Positions 7,192-15,078 are shown, counted from the stretch's first letter. The stretch is 26,551 bases of DNA from an uncultured Fretibacterium sp. (GCA_905373185.1 CAJPSE010000003.1:1-26551), one strand, 5' to 3'. Made by a program: numbers and translations. Notes: generated by a model not told the origin, from the letters alone.

Positions 7192-8283
7192 CTATTTCGC
7201 TGCCGCCATGTCCTCTTCGGCAGCCTTCACGAGGTCCTCGCCGATCTTAGAACGCCAGGCATCACGGACGGACTGCGTCTTATCCATGAACACCTTCATT
7301 TGCTCAGGGGACAGGTCCGTGACGGTCATTCCGACCTCTGTCAGTTGCTTGTTCCAGTCGGAGATCTCGGGCATCTTTTCGATTCCCTTCAGAAAGTCCA
7401 GATTTTTGCCTCCATCTTTCTCATCCAACCCCACGCGGGCCAGGGCAATTTGATAGGCTGCAGCCTCCTTGGCGGCCTGGGTCAAAAGCGCCTGGTCCTC
7501 CGGAGAGAAGGAATCCCACACCTTGGGGTTGACGACGAACAGGGTGGGGTCGGCAACGTAGTGCCAGTTGGTCACAAACTTATGGTACTCGTAGATTTTT
7601 ACGGGGTAGAAGGTGTTGATGGGATTCTCCTGTCCATCGACGACACCCTGCTGAATCGCGGACATGGTATCGCTCCAGACCATGGTAACAGGGTTGGCGC
7701 CCAGGGCCTTGAAGGTGTCCAGGAACAGAGGGCTGCCGACGACGCGGATCTTCAGGCCGTCCAAATCCTCTGGGGATGCGATGGAGCGCTTGCTGTTGGT
7801 CAGTTCGCGGAATCCATTTTCACCGAAGCAGATGAACTTTCCCCCTTTGGCCTCGATGGCCTTGGCTATCATCTCGCCGGCCTTTCCGTTCGTGACGGCG
7901 TCCAGTGCCTTGTAGCGATCGGGCTGCGCCGCGAAGAAAAAGGGCAGAGCGAAGAGGTTGAGCTCGGGGATCTGCGGGGAATAATTGATGGTGGACTGAC
8001 AGGCGAAGTCGATGGTCCCATTGCGAAGCAGCATGAAAGCATTGGTTTGCTTGCCGGTCGTCAGCTGCGCGTTGGGATAGACCTTGATGTTGATCTTTCC
8101 CTCGCTGCGTTCCTTGACCAAATCGGAGAAGTACTGGGCCCCCATGCCCCAACCCGTGGTGATACTAGGGACAATATCCAACTTATATTCAGCCTTGTAG
8201 GCCGCGAAGGCTGGAGCGGAGAGGAGCGAACAAAAAAAAGCGAACGCTGCTGGGACACCGAACTTTCTCATGAACTTTCTCAT
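7192..8283 (-). CDS. dctP: TRAP transporter periplasmic solute-binding protein (DctP), operon 1
   Basis: This is a 363-residue extracytoplasmic solute receptor. It has a Sec signal peptide (MRKFMRKFGVPAAFAFFCSL, cleavage near AFA-AYK), then lobe I with VKERSEGKINIKVYPNAQL. The DctP ligand segment follows, with the conserved carboxylate-binding Arg in LKIRVVGSPLFLDTFKALGA and AIQQGVVDGQENPI, and a long C-terminal helix. A 12-bp duplication (ATGAGAAAGTTC twice) gives the repeated MRKFMRKF start; the first ATG has AAGGAGG about 8 nt upstream, the second has none. It is first in the operon, divergent from the GntR-type regulator gene, which likely controls it. The conserved Arg suggests an organic acid ligand, but this is family-level inference. 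Confidence 0.94.
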   Translation of the reverse strand: MRKFMRKFGVPAAFAFFCSLLSAPAFAAYKAEYKLDIVPSITTGWGMGAQYFSDLVKERSEGKINIKVYPNAQLTTGKQTNAFMLLRNGTIDFACQSTINYSPQIPELNLFALPFFFAAQPDRYKALDAVTNGKAGEMIAKAIEAKGGKFICFGENGFRELTNSKRSIASPEDLDGLKIRVVGSPLFLDTFKALGANPVTMVWSDTMSAIQQGVVDGQENPINTFYPVKIYEYHKFVTNWHYVADPTLFVVNPKVWDSFSPEDQALLTQAAKEAAAYQIALARVGLDEKDGGKNLDFLKGIEKMPEISDWNKQLTEVGMTVTDLSPEQMKVFMDKTQSVRDAWRSKIGEDLVKAAEEDMAAAK

Positions 8284-8447
8284 CTTGAAGCCCTCCTTGT
8301 TTTTATCCCGGACGCAAAATAACGTCGGGGAGAGATACCCCTTCGGACGAAGTCCTCGGAAAAACGGCGTGGAGACACATCAATTACTGCTCATGGATTA
8401 CCGGTCCCACCTCCATGGATAAAAATGAATTTTTTGTCAAGGACATC

Positions 8448-8475
8448 TTGCCTTGTATACAAGAAGCTGTATAAT
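8448..8475 (+). promoter_or_regulatory. Promoter of the GntR gene with palindromic operator
   Basis: The -35 TTGCCT (8448-8453) and consensus -10 TATAAT (8470-8475) are 16 bp apart. Between them lies the perfect 12-bp palindrome CTTGTATACAAG (8452-8463). TTGTATACAA-type palindromes are typical binding sites of FCD/FadR-subfamily GntR repressors, so the regulator encoded just downstream probably represses itself and perhaps the divergent TRAP operon. On the opposite strand a TTGACA lies at 8440-8435, which could belong to the TRAP promoter, although its -10 is unclear. Confidence 0.7.
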
Positions 8476-8520
8476 CTTAATAACATTATAGCAAATTTTA
8501 ATTTTTATGGGGGCCTTTTT

Positions 8521-9207
8521 GTGAGATCGGGGACAAAAAAGGAATTGGCCTATAAAAAAATCAAGGAGATGTTTCTGGAGCAGCGCTTTTTGCCCGGGAC
8601 GATGCTCTCGGAAAACGAGATAGCCAACGTGCTCGTCATGAGCCGAACACCGGTGCGTGAGGCTTTGCAGCTTTTGCAGAACGAGGGGTTCGTCACGGTT
8701 TACCCCAAGCAGGGCGTCCGCTTTCAGGGGATCAGTAACTCCGCATTGAGGGAGATCCTAGAGCTGCGTGCGGCGGTAGAGGGGTATGTCATGGCGGCGT
8801 GTCTGCCGCTGAGCCCCCAGCGTATGGCGGAGGTGGAGGCGATCATCGAACTTCAGCGACCGTGTTGCTTCTCTGGAGACGTGGAGGAATATCTGGTGCA
8901 CGACGCCGCCTTTCACAACTATTTCGTCGAGCTCTACGGCAACTCCTTGATCTCCGCGGTGGTCCGCTCCATCGCCGAGCGTTTTCGGAGCGTGGGGCTC
9001 AAGGTTCTGCGGGATGCCGAAAGCGTTCGGGTCTCGTTTCAGGGGCATCTGGCCATCATGGAGGCTGTGCGTGCCGCTGACGTCCGCGCGGCGTTGACGG
9101 CCGTATACGCGCACATCAACTTTGGAAAGTCGCGGCTGATCCGCACCCTTGATCCTCTGACCGCGGAGGAATTCGTGCATGAGGGCTCTGATGGTTTTCA
9201 AGCCTGA
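8521..9207 (+). CDS. GntR-family transcriptional regulator, FCD (FadR/VanR-like) subfamily
   Basis: This is a 228-residue regulator. The N-terminal winged helix-turn-helix includes KIKEMFLEQRFLPGTMLSE, then NEIANVLVMSRTPVREALQLL (split for length), the classic GntR 'SRTPVREAL' recognition helix, and GFVTVYPKQGVRF as the wing. The C-terminal all-helical FCD domain shows LREILELRAAVEG, the metal/ligand-binding residues in HDAAFHNYFVELYGN and a later His in FQGHLAIMEAVRAAD. I chose the GTG at 8521 because an upstream in-frame ATG (8425) lies before the promoter and would add 32 AT-rich codons without a family match; GGGGG lies about 8 nt before the GTG. It is divergent from TRAP operon 1 and precedes the acetoin-type dehydrogenase operon, so either may be its target. 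The effector is probably a small carboxylate. Confidence 0.92.
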   Translation: MRSGTKKELAYKKIKEMFLEQRFLPGTMLSENEIANVLVMSRTPVREALQLLQNEGFVTVYPKQGVRFQGISNSALREILELRAAVEGYVMAACLPLSPQRMAEVEAIIELQRPCCFSGDVEEYLVHDAAFHNYFVELYGNSLISAVVRSIAERFRSVGLKVLRDAESVRVSFQGHLAIMEAVRAADVRAALTAVYAHINFGKSRLIRTLDPLTAEEFVHEGSDGFQA

Positions 9208-9297
9208 GTGTTTTCAAGTCTGAGTGTTTTCAGGTCCGACTATTTTCAGTCCGAGTGTTTTCAGGCTGATAGTTTTCAAAATGGTTTTCAAGCTGGC
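9192..9297 (+). repeat. Degenerate approximately 16-bp direct repeats overlapping the GntR stop codon
   Basis: A unit close to TGTTTTCAAGTCTGAG recurs about six to seven times from 9192 to 9297, with core GTTTTCA at roughly 15-17-bp spacing and drifting 3' halves (AAGCCTGAG, AAGTCTGAG, AGGTCCGAC, AGTCCGAG, AGGCTGAT). The first copy encodes the last residues of the GntR protein and its stop. The array fills nearly all of the gap before the PPC/DUF296 gene. No function is evident; slippage expansion or protein-binding sites are both possible. Confidence 0.75.
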
Positions 9298-9365
9298 GTT
9301 TCTCAACGGGAGCTGTTTCAGTCAAGTATGTGGTGACAGGCGCCAAAAACAAAGGGGTGATGCTT

Positions 9366-9845
9366 GTGAAAGGGCTTTGTTTCGATGCCGAGGAGGCCCG
9401 GGTGCGCACGTTCATCCTCCGGATCCGGCCTGGGACGGACCTCATGGAGGGAATCCGGGTGTTCTGCGAGGAGCGGGGCATCCGATCCGGTGCGATAACG
9501 ACGCTTCTGGGCAGTCTGCGACAGGTGCGTTACGTCTATCCCGTTGTCGCTCCGGGGACAAAGGCGGGCTTGAAGTATTGCGATCCCATTGCGGTGGATG
9601 GTCCCATCGAGGTGCTCTGCGGCGCCGGGACGATTGGGGTCATGAAGTCCGACGGGACGACGGTCGTTCACCTTCATGCAGCCTTTACCGACCCCGAGGG
9701 GCGGGTGCTCGGAGGGCATATCCTGGAGGGCGAAGGGGCCGTTGCCGTGACGGCCGAGGTCGTGATCGACGTCCTGGACGGTGTGTCCCTGACGCGTGCC
9801 GTGGACGAGGAGACGGATATGCCCCTCTTTTCGTTGGGCGATTAG
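9366..9845 (+). CDS. PPC (DUF296) domain protein
   Basis: This is a 159-residue single-domain protein of the PPC/DUF296 family, the 'plant and prokaryote conserved' trimeric fold. The family pattern is clear: RTFILRIRPGTDLMEGIRVF, then CEERGIRSGAITTLLGSLRQV, GPIEVLCGAGTIG and VHLHAAFTDPEGRVLGGHIL with the two conserved His of HLHA, and AEVVIDVL at the end. GTG at 9366 is preferred because AAAGGGG lies 8 nt upstream; the ATG at 9360 is only 2 nt from that site and a further GTG pair at 9330 lacks a clear site. Bacterial PPC proteins are mostly uncharacterised. The gene sits 61 bp before the E1alpha gene on the same strand and is probably its operon partner, suggesting an accessory or regulatory role in that pathway. 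Confidence 0.85.
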   Translation: MKGLCFDAEEARVRTFILRIRPGTDLMEGIRVFCEERGIRSGAITTLLGSLRQVRYVYPVVAPGTKAGLKYCDPIAVDGPIEVLCGAGTIGVMKSDGTTVVHLHAAFTDPEGRVLGGHILEGEGAVAVTAEVVIDVLDGVSLTRAVDEETDMPLFSLGD

Positions 9846-9906
9846 ATTCCGGGGTTCTTGGGGACGGGCGTCTCCGGGAAAGAACTTTAAGGGAGGTTGT
9901 TCAAGA

Positions 9907-10914
9907 ATGGATGCACCGAATATCACCAAAATGTCTGCACAGGTGCCCCTGAAGGACTACGACAGGGGACGGCTCGAGTTCTTCTACGAGACGATGCTCA
10001 AGATTCGGAAGTTCGAGCGTTCCGTGGAGGAAAATTTCCTGGCGGGAAACATCCCGGGGTTCGTTCACCTCTACATCGGGGAGGAGGCCATCGCCACGGG
10101 CGTCATGGCGAACCTGACCGACAACGACTATATCGAGAGCACACACCGTGGACACGGCCACACGGTGGCCAAGGGTGCGGATCTGAATCGCATGATGGCC
10201 GAGATCTATGGCAAGAAAACGGGATGTTGTAAGGGAAAGGGCGGGTCCATGCACATCGCCGATTTCAGCGTTGGGATGCTGGGGGCCAACGGCGTTGTCG
10301 GCGGCGGGTATAACCTGGCGGCCGGGGCGGCTCTGGCACAGAAGATGCAAAAACGCAAGGACATATCCGTCGTTTTCTTCGGCGACGGCGCGAGCAACCG
10401 CGGAACATTCCATGAGGCGGCCAACTTCGCCTCCGTCTGGAAGCTGCCGCTCCTTTTTGTCTGCGAGATGAACGAGTACGCCTCCACCACACCCTATCTG
10501 ACGGCGACCTCCGTGGCGGACATATCCCGCAGGGCCTACGGCTACGACATGCCGGCGATCATCGTCGATGGCAATGATGTTTTCTCCGTCTATGAAGCGG
10601 CGAGGAAACTTGTCGAGCACATCCGTGCCGGAAATGGACCTGCCTTCCTGGAGTGCAAGACCTACCGCGTCAAGGGACACTACGTGGGGGACCCCGAGAG
10701 GTATCGGACGCGCGAGGAGGTACAAAAAAATATTGAAGAGCGTGACCCCATCGAGGCCTTCAAGAAACGAGTGCTGGCGGAGAAGGTCTACACTGCCGAC
10801 GACCTGAAGTCCATGGAGGAGAAGGTGGATGGCCTGATCGCCGCCGCGCTCAAATTCGCTCAGGAGTCCCCGGAACCGGATGCTTCCGAGCTGATGACCG
10901 GGATATATGCTTGA
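9907..10914 (+). CDS. acoA: Acetoin/2-oxoacid dehydrogenase E1 component, alpha subunit
   Basis: This is a 335-residue thiamine-diphosphate-dependent E1 alpha subunit, closest by pattern to acetoin dehydrogenase AcoA and PdhA-type E1. It has LYIGEEAIATGVMANL and STHRGHGHTVAKG (residues 79-90). The phosphorylation-loop region is present as KGKGGSMHIAD, and the ThDP/Mg motif starts at GDG (159-161) and ends at Asn189 in CEMNEYA. Start: ATG at 9907 with GGGAGG at 9891-9896. The enzyme decarboxylates or cleaves its substrate on ThDP and passes the acyl group to the lipoyl domain of E2. Acetoin versus pyruvate or branched 2-oxoacids cannot be settled by eye; the short length and E1alpha/E1beta/E2/E3 order fit the aco type. 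The E1beta gene follows after 18 bp. Confidence 0.92.
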   Translation: MDAPNITKMSAQVPLKDYDRGRLEFFYETMLKIRKFERSVEENFLAGNIPGFVHLYIGEEAIATGVMANLTDNDYIESTHRGHGHTVAKGADLNRMMAEIYGKKTGCCKGKGGSMHIADFSVGMLGANGVVGGGYNLAAGAALAQKMQKRKDISVVFFGDGASNRGTFHEAANFASVWKLPLLFVCEMNEYASTTPYLTATSVADISRRAYGYDMPAIIVDGNDVFSVYEAARKLVEHIRAGNGPAFLECKTYRVKGHYVGDPERYRTREEVQKNIEERDPIEAFKKRVLAEKVYTADDLKSMEEKVDGLIAAALKFAQESPEPDASELMTGIYA

Positions 10915-10932
10915 TTCGAGGTGTGAGAGATC

Positions 10933-11910
10933 ATGACTGTGAAGAACATCACGTTTTCCCAGGCGACGCTGGAGGCCATGGATGAGGAGATGAGCCGCGA
11001 CGAGCGCGTGTTCGTCATGGGGGAGGACATCGCCCGGCAGGGCGGTATCTTCGGGCAGTTCCGAGGCCTTCCCGACAAGTTCGGACTGGATCGCGTTCGG
11101 GATACGCCCATCTCCGAGACGGCCATCATAGGTTCTGCGGTCGGTGCTGCCCTGGCCGGGATGCGCCCGGTGGCGGACATGCATTTCGCGGACTTTATCG
11201 GAGTGTGTATGGACGAGGTCTTCAACCAGATGGCCAAGGTATATTACATGTTCGGAGCACAGAAATCCGTGCCGTTGGTGCTCCGAGCGCCCGATGGAAT
11301 CATCAATCAAGCCGCGGCCCAGCACTCGCAGACCGTCGAGGCGTGGTTTGCCCATATCCCGGGGCTTAAGGTGGTCATCCCTTCCAACCCCGCCGACGCC
11401 AAGGGACTGCTGAAGGCCGCCATCCGTGACGAGAACCCCGTCATCTATTTCGAGCACAAAGGGCTGTTCCCCATGAAGGGGGATGTGCCGGAGGGTGAAC
11501 ACCTTGTAGAGATAGGCAAGGCCCGCATCGACCGTGAGGGCAAGGATGTGACCTTGGTCTCCTACTCCATGATGATGCACCATGCGGCCAAAGCCGCAGA
11601 TCGACTGGCTGCCGAGGGCGTCAGTGTGGAGTTGATAGATCTGCGCTCGATCTCCCCGTGGGACAAGGAGACGGTCCTGAAGTCCGTAGCCAAGACAGGA
11701 CGGCTTTGTGTCGCCCAGGAGGCCGTCAAGCAGGGCGGCTTTGCGGCGGAGGTCGTGGCGACGATCTGCGAGGAAGGCCTGGAGTACTTGGACGCGCCGG
11801 TCGCCCGTGTTGGGGCGCCCTTCTCCCCCGTGCCGTTCGCCCGTCCCCTGGAGCAGGCCTATAAAGTGAGCGCGGACACGATCTACGACGCTGTCCGGAA
11901 AATCCTATAG
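10933..11910 (+). CDS. acoB: Acetoin/2-oxoacid dehydrogenase E1 component, beta subunit
   Basis: This is a 325-residue E1 beta subunit forming the alpha2beta2 ThDP enzyme with the upstream product. It has the N-terminal pyrimidine-binding motif VFVMGEDIARQGGIFG and the catalytic segment DTPISETAIIGSAVGAALAG with the conserved Glu that activates ThDP. Also present are ADFIGVCMDEVFNQMAK, the E1beta hallmark QHSQTVEAWFAHIPGLKVV and a transketolase C-terminal domain (VTLVSYSMMMHHAAKAAD, LIDLRSISPWD). Length is normal for the family. It is preceded by GAGGTGTGAGAG and ends 9 bp before the E2 ATG, so the genes are tightly coupled. Confidence 0.93.
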   Translation: MTVKNITFSQATLEAMDEEMSRDERVFVMGEDIARQGGIFGQFRGLPDKFGLDRVRDTPISETAIIGSAVGAALAGMRPVADMHFADFIGVCMDEVFNQMAKVYYMFGAQKSVPLVLRAPDGIINQAAAQHSQTVEAWFAHIPGLKVVIPSNPADAKGLLKAAIRDENPVIYFEHKGLFPMKGDVPEGEHLVEIGKARIDREGKDVTLVSYSMMMHHAAKAADRLAAEGVSVELIDLRSISPWDKETVLKSVAKTGRLCVAQEAVKQGGFAAEVVATICEEGLEYLDAPVARVGAPFSPVPFARPLEQAYKVSADTIYDAVRKIL

Positions 11911-11919
11911 GAGCGTATC

Positions 11920-13245
11920 ATGGCTACTGCAATCACGATGCCGAAGCTGGGTCTCACCATGACCAGCGGTTCGGTCAAGGAATGGAAGAAGAAGGTTGGC
12001 GACACGGTCAAGAAGGGGGAGATCCTCTTTGTCGTGGCCACGGACAAGCTGACGGTCGACTCGGAGAGTCCGGCGGACGGCGTTCTGCTTGCAATTACCG
12101 TCAAGGAGGGAGTTGACGTCCCTGTCGGGGGGACCATCGGATACCTGGGGGCCGCAGGAGAGGCGGTTCCTGCGGAAGCCGCGGCCTCTCCCGTTTCCCC
12201 TGAATCCCCAAAGGCAGCGTCTGCCGCAACGACGCCCCGCCCTGTAGGGGCACCGGCTCCTGCTGCGCAGGCCCCCGCATCCGGCCCCGTCATCGCGTCG
12301 CCCAAGGCCAAGAAGATGGCGCGGGAAAAGGGGATGGACCTCTCCGCCATACGGGGAACGGGCCCGCGTGGCTGGGTGGTTTCGCGGGATGTCCTGGATG
12401 CCGAGGAAAGGGGTATCGCCAAGGCTTCACCCGTCGCTTCGCGAATGGCGCGGGAAGCGGGCTTGGATCTCGCTTCGCTTGGAGCCGCCGGACGCCTGAT
12501 GAAGGCCGACGTGGCGGCGTCTATCGCCTCGATGGGCTTGGGCGAGAACGACCGTGTCATTCCCGCTACGCAGATGCGTCGGATCATCGGGGAGCGGATG
12601 CTCGAGAGCGTCAACACCATCCCTGCAGTCAACTACTTCGTCGATATCGACATGAGCGAGCTGGAGGCCCTGCGCAAGCGCCTGAACGATCGGATGAAGG
12701 GCGGCGTCAGGATCTCGGTCAACGACATCCTGATGAAGCTCTGTGCCAAGCTCCTGGCAGAAACTCCGATGGCCAATGCCTCGGTGCAGGTCGAGGAAGG
12801 GCGGATCGCTGGATTTGTGCTGCACGGCTCGGTGAATATCGGGCTGGCCATCGCGTTGCCGGGCGGACTGATCGTCCCCAACATCAAGAATGTCCAGGAT
12901 AAGGGGCTCAGGGAGATTGCGGAGACCCGTGTGGACTTGGTGGAACGGGCGCGCTGCGGCGCTCTGACCCCGGACGACACCATGGGCGGGACCTTCACCC
13001 TCTCCAATCTGGGAATGGCAGGGATAGACAACTTCACTCCGATCATCAATCCGCCGGAGGCCGCAATTCTTGGGGTCGGGACGACCCGGAAGAAACCGGT
13101 GGTCGTGGAGGGCGAGGTCGTTGTCCGGCCCATTGCCTCCTTCTGTCTGAGCGCGGATCATCGTTTGCTCGATGGTGCCGATGCTGCGGCGCTGCTGGCG
13201 AGGTTGAAGGAACTCATCGAGAATCCCGAGTTGTTCCTTCTGTAA
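11920..13245 (+). CDS. Dihydrolipoamide acyltransferase (E2) with two peripheral subunit-binding domains
   Basis: This is a 441-residue E2 core protein. Domain order: a lipoyl domain (1-78) with the lipoylated Lys43 in ATDKLTVD; an Ala/Pro-rich linker (80-125); a first subunit-binding domain (126-160, ASPKAKKMAREKGMDLSAI then GTGPRG); a second, more diverged subunit-binding domain (169-201, ASPVASRMAREAGLDLASL); and the catalytic chloramphenicol-acetyltransferase-like domain (about 212-441) with active-site His414 and Asp418 in SADHRLLDG. It transfers the acyl group to CoA and scaffolds E1 and E3. Two binding domains in one short E2 are less usual; the second lacks the GTGPxG turn and has LGAAG instead. 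The start has AGGAG about 7 nt upstream. Its stop codon is the first base of a large imperfect palindrome. Confidence 0.93.
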   Translation: MATAITMPKLGLTMTSGSVKEWKKKVGDTVKKGEILFVVATDKLTVDSESPADGVLLAITVKEGVDVPVGGTIGYLGAAGEAVPAEAAASPVSPESPKAASAATTPRPVGAPAPAAQAPASGPVIASPKAKKMAREKGMDLSAIRGTGPRGWVVSRDVLDAEERGIAKASPVASRMAREAGLDLASLGAAGRLMKADVAASIASMGLGENDRVIPATQMRRIIGERMLESVNTIPAVNYFVDIDMSELEALRKRLNDRMKGGVRISVNDILMKLCAKLLAETPMANASVQVEEGRIAGFVLHGSVNIGLAIALPGGLIVPNIKNVQDKGLREIAETRVDLVERARCGALTPDDTMGGTFTLSNLGMAGIDNFTPIINPPEAAILGVGTTRKKPVVVEGEVVVRPIASFCLSADHRLLDGADAAALLARLKELIENPELFLL

Positions 13246-13368
13246 TTCCATTTCTAAATCACTCGTATACTTCGTTGTTTTTGCTCGCCTTGCTCGACGT
13301 ACTATTATGTACGCCTTCGCGTCGGCTCGCAAAAGCCGCCTCGTCTACGAATGATTTATCAATGGAAT
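13245..13368. repeat. 124-bp imperfect palindrome (REP/MITE-like) between E2 and E3 genes
   Basis: Two arms of about 58-60 nt (13245-13302 and 13309-13368) are inverted copies around a 6-nt centre TATTAT. The outer ends match best (ATTCCATT..TAAATCA.TCGTA on both strands), followed by matched blocks TTTTGC..GCC and, at the centre, GTAC-TATTAT-GTAC. The first base coincides with the last base of the E2 stop codon. It would fold into one long hairpin in RNA. Form and location suggest a repetitive extragenic palindrome or miniature mobile element; copies elsewhere cannot be checked here. It may reduce transcription into the E3 gene. Confidence 0.8.
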
Positions 13369-13474
13369 CAGGGTTTTCTGCTTCGGGGGCTATTGGGCCC
13401 TGCGGCGCCTATGGAGTCGTGGGGTGAAGCCCTGTTTTGAGGCGGCTTCTCTTTGAGATGAAAGGGTGTTTCCT

Positions 13475-14866
13475 TTGAAGAAGAGAGTCCTCGTCGTCGG
13501 GGGCGGCCCCGGCGGATACGTCGCCGCGATACGCGCGGCGCAGCTGGGCGCCTCCGTGACGGTTATCGAACGTGCTCGGCCGGGCGGCACCTGTCTGAAC
13601 GTGGGGTGCATCCCCACCAAGGTTCTCCTTCACGCCGCGGAGCTCTATACCGCGATCCGAGAGGAAGGGCCGGGTATCGGCATCTACGCCGACAACCCCC
13701 GGTTCGACTGGAGTGCGATTCTGAAGCGCAAGCAGGACGTTGTGGATTACATGGTTGAGGGCGTGGCCGGGCTCCTGAAGGCCAACGGAGTGAAGTTGAT
13801 TTTAGGGACTGCCCGTCTGGTGGGGCCTCGTGCCCTGGAGGTGGATGGCCGTCGTCTCGAGGCGGACGCCATCATCGTTGCGTCGGGGTCCGAGCCATCG
13901 ATGCCGCCCGTTCCAGGCTTGGATTTGCCAGGAATCCTTACAAGCGATGGAGCCCTGTCTCTGGAGTCCCTGCCTCGGAGTATCGCCATTGCGGGCGGAG
14001 GTGTCATCGGCGTTGAGTTTGCCTCCGTCTTCGCGGCGTTTGGCGTGGAGGTTACGATTGTGGAGATGCTGCCCCAGATCCTTCCGAACGTCGATGCGGA
14101 GATAGCCGGGATCCTGCGTAAGTCCATCGAGGGGCGTGGAGTGTCCATTTATACGGGGGCACGCCTGGGGCGTGTCTCGCGTGATGGGAACGGTTATGTA
14201 TTGGAGGTCAATGCAGGCGGGGAGATGAAGCGCCTCTCGGCCGAGCGGGTGTTGGTCGCTACGGGCCGGCGCCCCGTGACGCGGGGCTTGGGCTTGGAGG
14301 AAATTGGTGTTGAGGTACAGCGCGGACGCGTGGTCACGAATGCACGCATGGAGACGCGCGTGCCGGGCGTCTATGCGGTGGGGGACTGCACCAGCCCAAT
14401 CATGCTGGCACATGTGGCGGAGCGTGAGGGCGAGGTGGCAGCGGAAAATATCCTGCTGGAGGACGGGCATAAAGTCCATGTGGATTACAAGACTGTGCCC
14501 AGTGCCATCTACACCTCCCCGGCCGTGGCCTCTGTGGGGCTGAGCGAGGAGGAGGCAAAAAAGCGCGGGCACACGGTCCGGGTTGGGCGTTTCCCTCTGG
14601 CGGGAAACGGCAAGAGTATCATTACGAACGATGCGGCTGGGATGGTCAAGATCGTCTCGGACGAGCGGTATGACGAGGTACTGGGCGTTCACATGGTTGG
14701 TGGCCCCGCGACGGACATGATTGCGGAAGGGGGCTTGGCGCTTCGCTTGGAGGCGACGCTCGAGGAGCTGATCTCCACCATTCATCCGCACCCAACTGTC
14801 TCGGAGGCCTTCCCCGAGGCGGCGATGGCCACTTGGGGGCAGGCCATTCATTTCCCGCCGGAGTAG
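13475..14866 (+). CDS. lpdA: Dihydrolipoamide dehydrogenase (E3)
   Basis: This is a 463-residue FAD-dependent disulfide oxidoreductase that reoxidises the dihydrolipoyl group of E2 with NAD. It shows FAD-binding VLVVGGGPGGYVAAIRAAQLG at the N-terminus (first 21 residues, quoted in part), the redox-active disulfide GGTCLNVGCIPTK, and NAD-binding IAIAGGGVIGVEFASVFAAFG. Also present are the second FAD motif VYAVGDCTSPIMLAHVAEREG (in part) and the C-terminal catalytic His-Glu pair in HPHPTVSEAFPEA. There is no N-terminal lipoyl domain. The TTG at 13475 is preferred, with AAAGGG about 8 nt upstream; the in-frame GTG at 13466 touches the ribosome binding site, and the ATG at 13459 is out of frame and stops after six codons. 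It lies 229 bp beyond E2, separated by the palindrome, but is on the same strand and clearly serves the complex. Confidence 0.94.
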   Translation: MKKRVLVVGGGPGGYVAAIRAAQLGASVTVIERARPGGTCLNVGCIPTKVLLHAAELYTAIREEGPGIGIYADNPRFDWSAILKRKQDVVDYMVEGVAGLLKANGVKLILGTARLVGPRALEVDGRRLEADAIIVASGSEPSMPPVPGLDLPGILTSDGALSLESLPRSIAIAGGGVIGVEFASVFAAFGVEVTIVEMLPQILPNVDAEIAGILRKSIEGRGVSIYTGARLGRVSRDGNGYVLEVNAGGEMKRLSAERVLVATGRRPVTRGLGLEEIGVEVQRGRVVTNARMETRVPGVYAVGDCTSPIMLAHVAEREGEVAAENILLEDGHKVHVDYKTVPSAIYTSPAVASVGLSEEEAKKRGHTVRVGRFPLAGNGKSIITNDAAGMVKIVSDERYDEVLGVHMVGGPATDMIAEGGLALRLEATLEELISTIHPHPTVSEAFPEAAMATWGQAIHFPPE

Positions 14867-14989
14867 AGGGTATGCGTTCTTGAATTCTTGAAATACAAGG
14901 ATTTTTCAGTAAACGACTAAAAACCTGCCAAGCTGTTAAATTGTAAGACGATAGGCCAATTCGTACTAAAACGAAAAGATTGGGCTCAG

Positions 14990-15022
14990 CCTCTCTAGGC
15001 CTCCCTTGAAGGGGCCAAGAGG
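14990..15022 (+). terminator. Probable terminator of the dehydrogenase-complex operon
   Basis: An interrupted hairpin has outer stem CCTCT (14990-14994)/AGAGG (15018-15022) and an inner stem around GGCC-TCCCTTGAAGGG-GCC. It is followed by TACTAAATTTTCCTTT. It lies in the 317-bp AT-rich gap between the E3 gene and TRAP operon 2; the rest of that gap (14867-15183) holds no convincing coding frame and presumably the TRAP 2 promoter, which I could not place. Confidence 0.5.
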
Positions 15023-15057
15023 TACTAAATTTTCCTTTGGTGCGAAATAGTATCAAT

Positions 15058-15078
15058 ATTTGTCAAAATATGGCAAAT
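15058..15078. promoter_or_regulatory. Imperfect palindrome upstream of TRAP operon 2 (candidate operator)
   Basis: ATTTGTCA-AAATA-TGGCAAAT has 8-nt arms with one mismatch around a 5-nt spacer, about 105 bp before the binding-protein start. Its TTGTCA could also serve as a -35 element, but no good -10 follows at 16-18 bp. A regulator site is the simplest reading; the regulator is unknown. Confidence 0.35.

Noticed and set aside
8271..8283. Duplicated start ATGAGAAAGTTC of dctP as a regulatory device
   Set aside because: A 12-bp duplication is real, but only the first ATG has a ribosome binding site; it simply lengthens the signal peptide by four residues.
9901..11583. 560-codon minus-strand open frame
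   Set aside because: Fully antisense to the E1alpha and E1beta genes, which have clear motifs; no recognisable domain.
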